Source of the DNA: PALSA-1296 sp037143335
GTDB taxonomy: Bacteria; Bacteroidota; Ignavibacteria; Palsa-1295
Direction: 5' to 3'
Length of the DNA stretch: 64,000 nucleotides
NCBI GenBank assembly: GCA_037143335.1
Contig: JBAWZA010000006.1
Coordinates: 1 to 64,000 of the forward strand
Position numbers and translations under genes: made by a program. The notes under the pieces are model-generated. The model searched no databases. It was given only the letters and a program-made list of their open reading frames with translations, and was not told the DNA's origin. This document shows, piece after piece, positions 62,612-64,000 of this stretch. Numbering within the stretch: position 1 is the stretch's first letter; each line of letters starts with the position of its first letter.

Positions 62612-62830
62612 GTGGAAATAAAAAAAGCATTGGGCGCGCGCATTCGCGAAATAAGAAATTCTAAAGAGCTATCGCAAGAATACTTAGCCTATCTTGCCGA
62701 TTTAGACAGAACCTACATTACGAGTGTCGAGAATGGCAAGAGAAATATTTCTATAGTCAACATCCAAAAAATCTGCAAAGCCCTTGGAATGCCGATGAGC
62801 AAATTTTTTAGTGCGAAGGATTTTAACTGA
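62612..62830 (+). CDS. XRE-type HTH regulator, probable restriction controller (C) protein
   Basis: A 72-residue helix-turn-helix protein with a GTG start, nearly all HTH domain: LGARIREIRNSKELSQEYLA, YLADLDRTYITSVENGKRN and IVNIQKICKALGMPMSKFF. Size and motif (D-R-T-Y-I-x-x-V-E-x-G-x-R-N-I-S) match C proteins of type II restriction-modification systems, which activate then repress their own C-R operon. A C-box-like operator lies just upstream. Its TGA overlaps the ATG of the endonuclease gene by one base, so the two are coupled. Other small XRE repressors look similar; the operator favours a C protein. Confidence 0.85.
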   Translation: MEIKKALGARIREIRNSKELSQEYLAYLADLDRTYITSVENGKRNISIVNIQKICKALGMPMSKFFSAKDFN

Positions 62831-63534
62831 TGCTCCAACCCGGGGATGTAATCTCCTACCACGAAATGTGCACCAATGAGGATGGTGCAACACTACAACG
62901 TGGCATGAACTTCAAGCTTGGTGGTGGTGTAAGTGTAATTCTTATGTCTATTCGTAAAGGTGCTCCATATCACGATAGAGTCGAGGAGGATGGAAGAGTA
63001 TTGATATACGAGGGACACGACGTACAGCGCAATTTTTCTAATGATCCAAAATTGGAAGATCAGCCAATGGCATTTCCTTCTGGCCTTCCTACCCAAAACG
63101 GAAGATTTTTTGCGGCTGCTTCTGAATTTAAGAATCGTAAGATCGCACCCGAACTTGTTCGAGTGTATGAAAAAATCAAAGATGGCATTTGGGTTTATAA
63201 TGGTGTATTTGAGCTTGTCGATGCTTGGTTAGAAAAAACTAAACACAGAAATGTATTTAAGTTTAAGTTGTTGGTTTCAGATTCCACAACAGACGAGCGC
63301 AAAAAAAGAGAAGCAGATTTAAAGGAGTTGGTACATAATAGATTGATCCCAACGTCCGTAAAACTTGAGGTATGGAAACGTGACAAAGGACAATGTGTAA
63401 AATGTGGCTCAAAAGATAATTTACACTTTGACCATATCCTACCCTATGCGAAAGGTGGTACCTCGTTGAAGACGGCTAACATTCAGCTTTTATGTGCAAG
63501 GCATAATCTTGAGAAAAGTGACAAAATAGAATAG
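62830..63534 (+). CDS. SRA-like/HNH endonuclease, probable modification-dependent restriction enzyme
   Basis: A 234-residue protein. Residues 30-155 resemble an SRA/YDG modified-base-binding domain: GGVSVILMSIRKGAPYHDRV, RVLIYEGHDV, then PTQNGRFFAAA and LVRVYEKIKDGIWVYNGVFE. Residues 185-232 are an HNH nuclease: Cys189 and Cys192, D201-H202 in LHFDHILPYAKGG, Asn217 and CARHN (Cys222, His225), with all metal and catalytic residues present. SRA-HNH enzymes are type IV restriction nucleases that cut DNA with modified cytosine. It is coupled to the C protein by an overlapping start. No DNA methyltransferase is seen. Confidence 0.82.
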   Translation: MLQPGDVISYHEMCTNEDGATLQRGMNFKLGGGVSVILMSIRKGAPYHDRVEEDGRVLIYEGHDVQRNFSNDPKLEDQPMAFPSGLPTQNGRFFAAASEFKNRKIAPELVRVYEKIKDGIWVYNGVFELVDAWLEKTKHRNVFKFKLLVSDSTTDERKKREADLKELVHNRLIPTSVKLEVWKRDKGQCVKCGSKDNLHFDHILPYAKGGTSLKTANIQLLCARHNLEKSDKIE

Positions 63535-63852
63535 CTATATCGTCTTGCTGTCATCCTCTCGGTTGAAATTATCATAGATGCTCGTTTGTGTTGAATCGCG
63601 AGCCTCAACCCTTCAAAATCTTTTTTCCAAATAGGCACCTAAAATCTTGTGGGCACCTATTGCATTTTGGGGAAAAATTTCGTATATTTGCAGACGGTGG
63701 TTAATGAGATATTTAAAGGATTGTTGGTATGCGGATTTGGTGCTGAAGAGATGATTTAGGAGGGGAGAAAATGATGGTGATGTGCACAGCTATATGTTTG
63801 TAGCATAAGGAGTTGTGGTGGCTTGTGCACGAATTCTCGGATTATTCCGGCC
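63535..63852. other. Gene-free region after the restriction genes
   Basis: About 320 bases without a convincing gene. It holds GGCACCTA twice (63634 and 63652), a good promoter (63660-63690), a 16-codon frame (63704-63754) and a tiny frame after AGGAGG. No terminator hairpin for the endonuclease gene is obvious. Confidence 0.55.
63660..63690 (+). promoter_or_regulatory. Bacteroidota-type promoter with no evident gene
   Basis: TTG (63660-63662), a 20-base spacer and TATATTTG (63683-63690), followed by C-A-G-A-C, match the -33/-7 consensus. Transcription would start near 63697 and run rightwards towards the convergent partial gene. No long coding frame follows, so a small RNA or short peptide is possible. 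Confidence 0.5.
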
Positions 63853-64000
63853 TCAATGATACGGGACATTCAGCGTAAATTTTGCATCGTAAAACAAATT
63901 AACAATGGCTGAACCAACGAGTGTACCACTAACAGCATCGGTCACATATATCTGAACGTCCTTCCCAGGATGAACGGTTGTCGAGTTTGTGGCACCCGCT
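63853..64000 (-). CDS. C-terminal end of a beta-rich protein (partial, right edge)
   Basis: Reading leftwards from the window edge, 48 codons end in TGA at 63853-63855. The peptide includes TNSTTVHPGKDVQIYVTD and SGTLVGSAIVNLFYDAKFTL, with alternating hydrophobic strands and a final NVPYH, as in an Ig-like or secreted beta-sandwich domain. The family is not recognised, and most of the gene lies outside the window. Confidence 0.6.
   Translation of the reverse strand, partial: AGATNSTTVHPGKDVQIYVTDAVSGTLVGSAIVNLFYDAKFTLNVPYH

Noticed and set aside
61735..63795. ATGTGCACA at two places as attachment sites flanking the restriction patch
   Set aside because: The match is only nine bases around a common palindrome, with no integrase and no tRNA end.

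Overview
The window most likely comes from a Gram-negative member of the Bacteroidota/Chlorobi group, possibly near the Ignavibacteria-Kapabacteria branch (inference; no rRNA or tRNA gene is visible). The evidence is: four secreted proteins with type A type IX secretion (T9SS) C-terminal sorting domains; promoters of the Bacteroidota -33 TTG / -7 TAnnTTTG kind; few Shine-Dalgarno sequences and several apparently leaderless genes; Kdo-LPS genes (kdsA, kdsD, lptC); and a DUF2723 membrane glycosyltransferase. Almost all of it is chromosomal housekeeping sequence. I see no insertion sequence, CRISPR array, prophage or integrase.

Layout. 1-7.2 kb: end of an unknown gene, two secreted beta-propeller proteins, a nitronate monooxygenase and two glycosyltransferases (GT2, GT9). 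7.2-17.2 kb: a long minus-strand cell-envelope run: secreted protein, GT4, flippase, ZIP transporter, PlsC, KdsA, an unknown protein, KdsD, LptC, then PcrA/UvrD helicase. 17.2-24.6 kb: plus-strand aldehyde dehydrogenase, an acyl-CoA dehydrogenase broken by a stop codon, three small outer-membrane-like proteins, LemA, PanC, PanD and a GlmU-type nucleotidyltransferase. 24.6-31.7 kb: secreted or surface proteins, a LuxR-type regulator next to 10-bp phased repeats, a SnoaL-like lipoprotein, YceI and DUF4926. 31.7-36.9 kb: a MacAB-like efflux operon (HlyD adaptor, ATPase, two FtsX-type permeases) and a T9SS cargo. 36.9-39.5 kb: a broken KOW-like gene and the minus-strand set fni, polyprenyl synthase, HPr. 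39.5-43.8 kb: Met/His-rich membrane protein, DsbD, and a cytochrome c-copper monooxygenase-like lipoprotein. 43.9-53.5 kb: AlaRS, ClpS, a TIR-TPR membrane protein, a Gfo/Idh/MocA oxidoreductase, a T9SS cargo and the DUF2723 protein. 53.6-61.6 kb: MarR plus a small Fe-S protein, then hemW-lepB-lepA, a 1-Cys peroxiredoxin and gyrB. 61.8-64 kb: an accessory patch with two unknown small proteins, a restriction controller (C protein) with its operator, a coupled SRA-like/HNH endonuclease, and the end of a secreted-type protein.

Most interesting points: the controller-endonuclease pair at 62.56-63.53 kb, with a C-box-like operator and leaderless start but no methyltransferase in view, which looks like a self-timed modification-dependent restriction system; the TIR-TM-FlgO/TPR protein at 46.9-48.4 kb; two conserved genes each broken by a single in-frame TAA (acyl-CoA dehydrogenase, KOW-like protein); and the LuxR gene with phased repeats at 27.0-27.4 kb.
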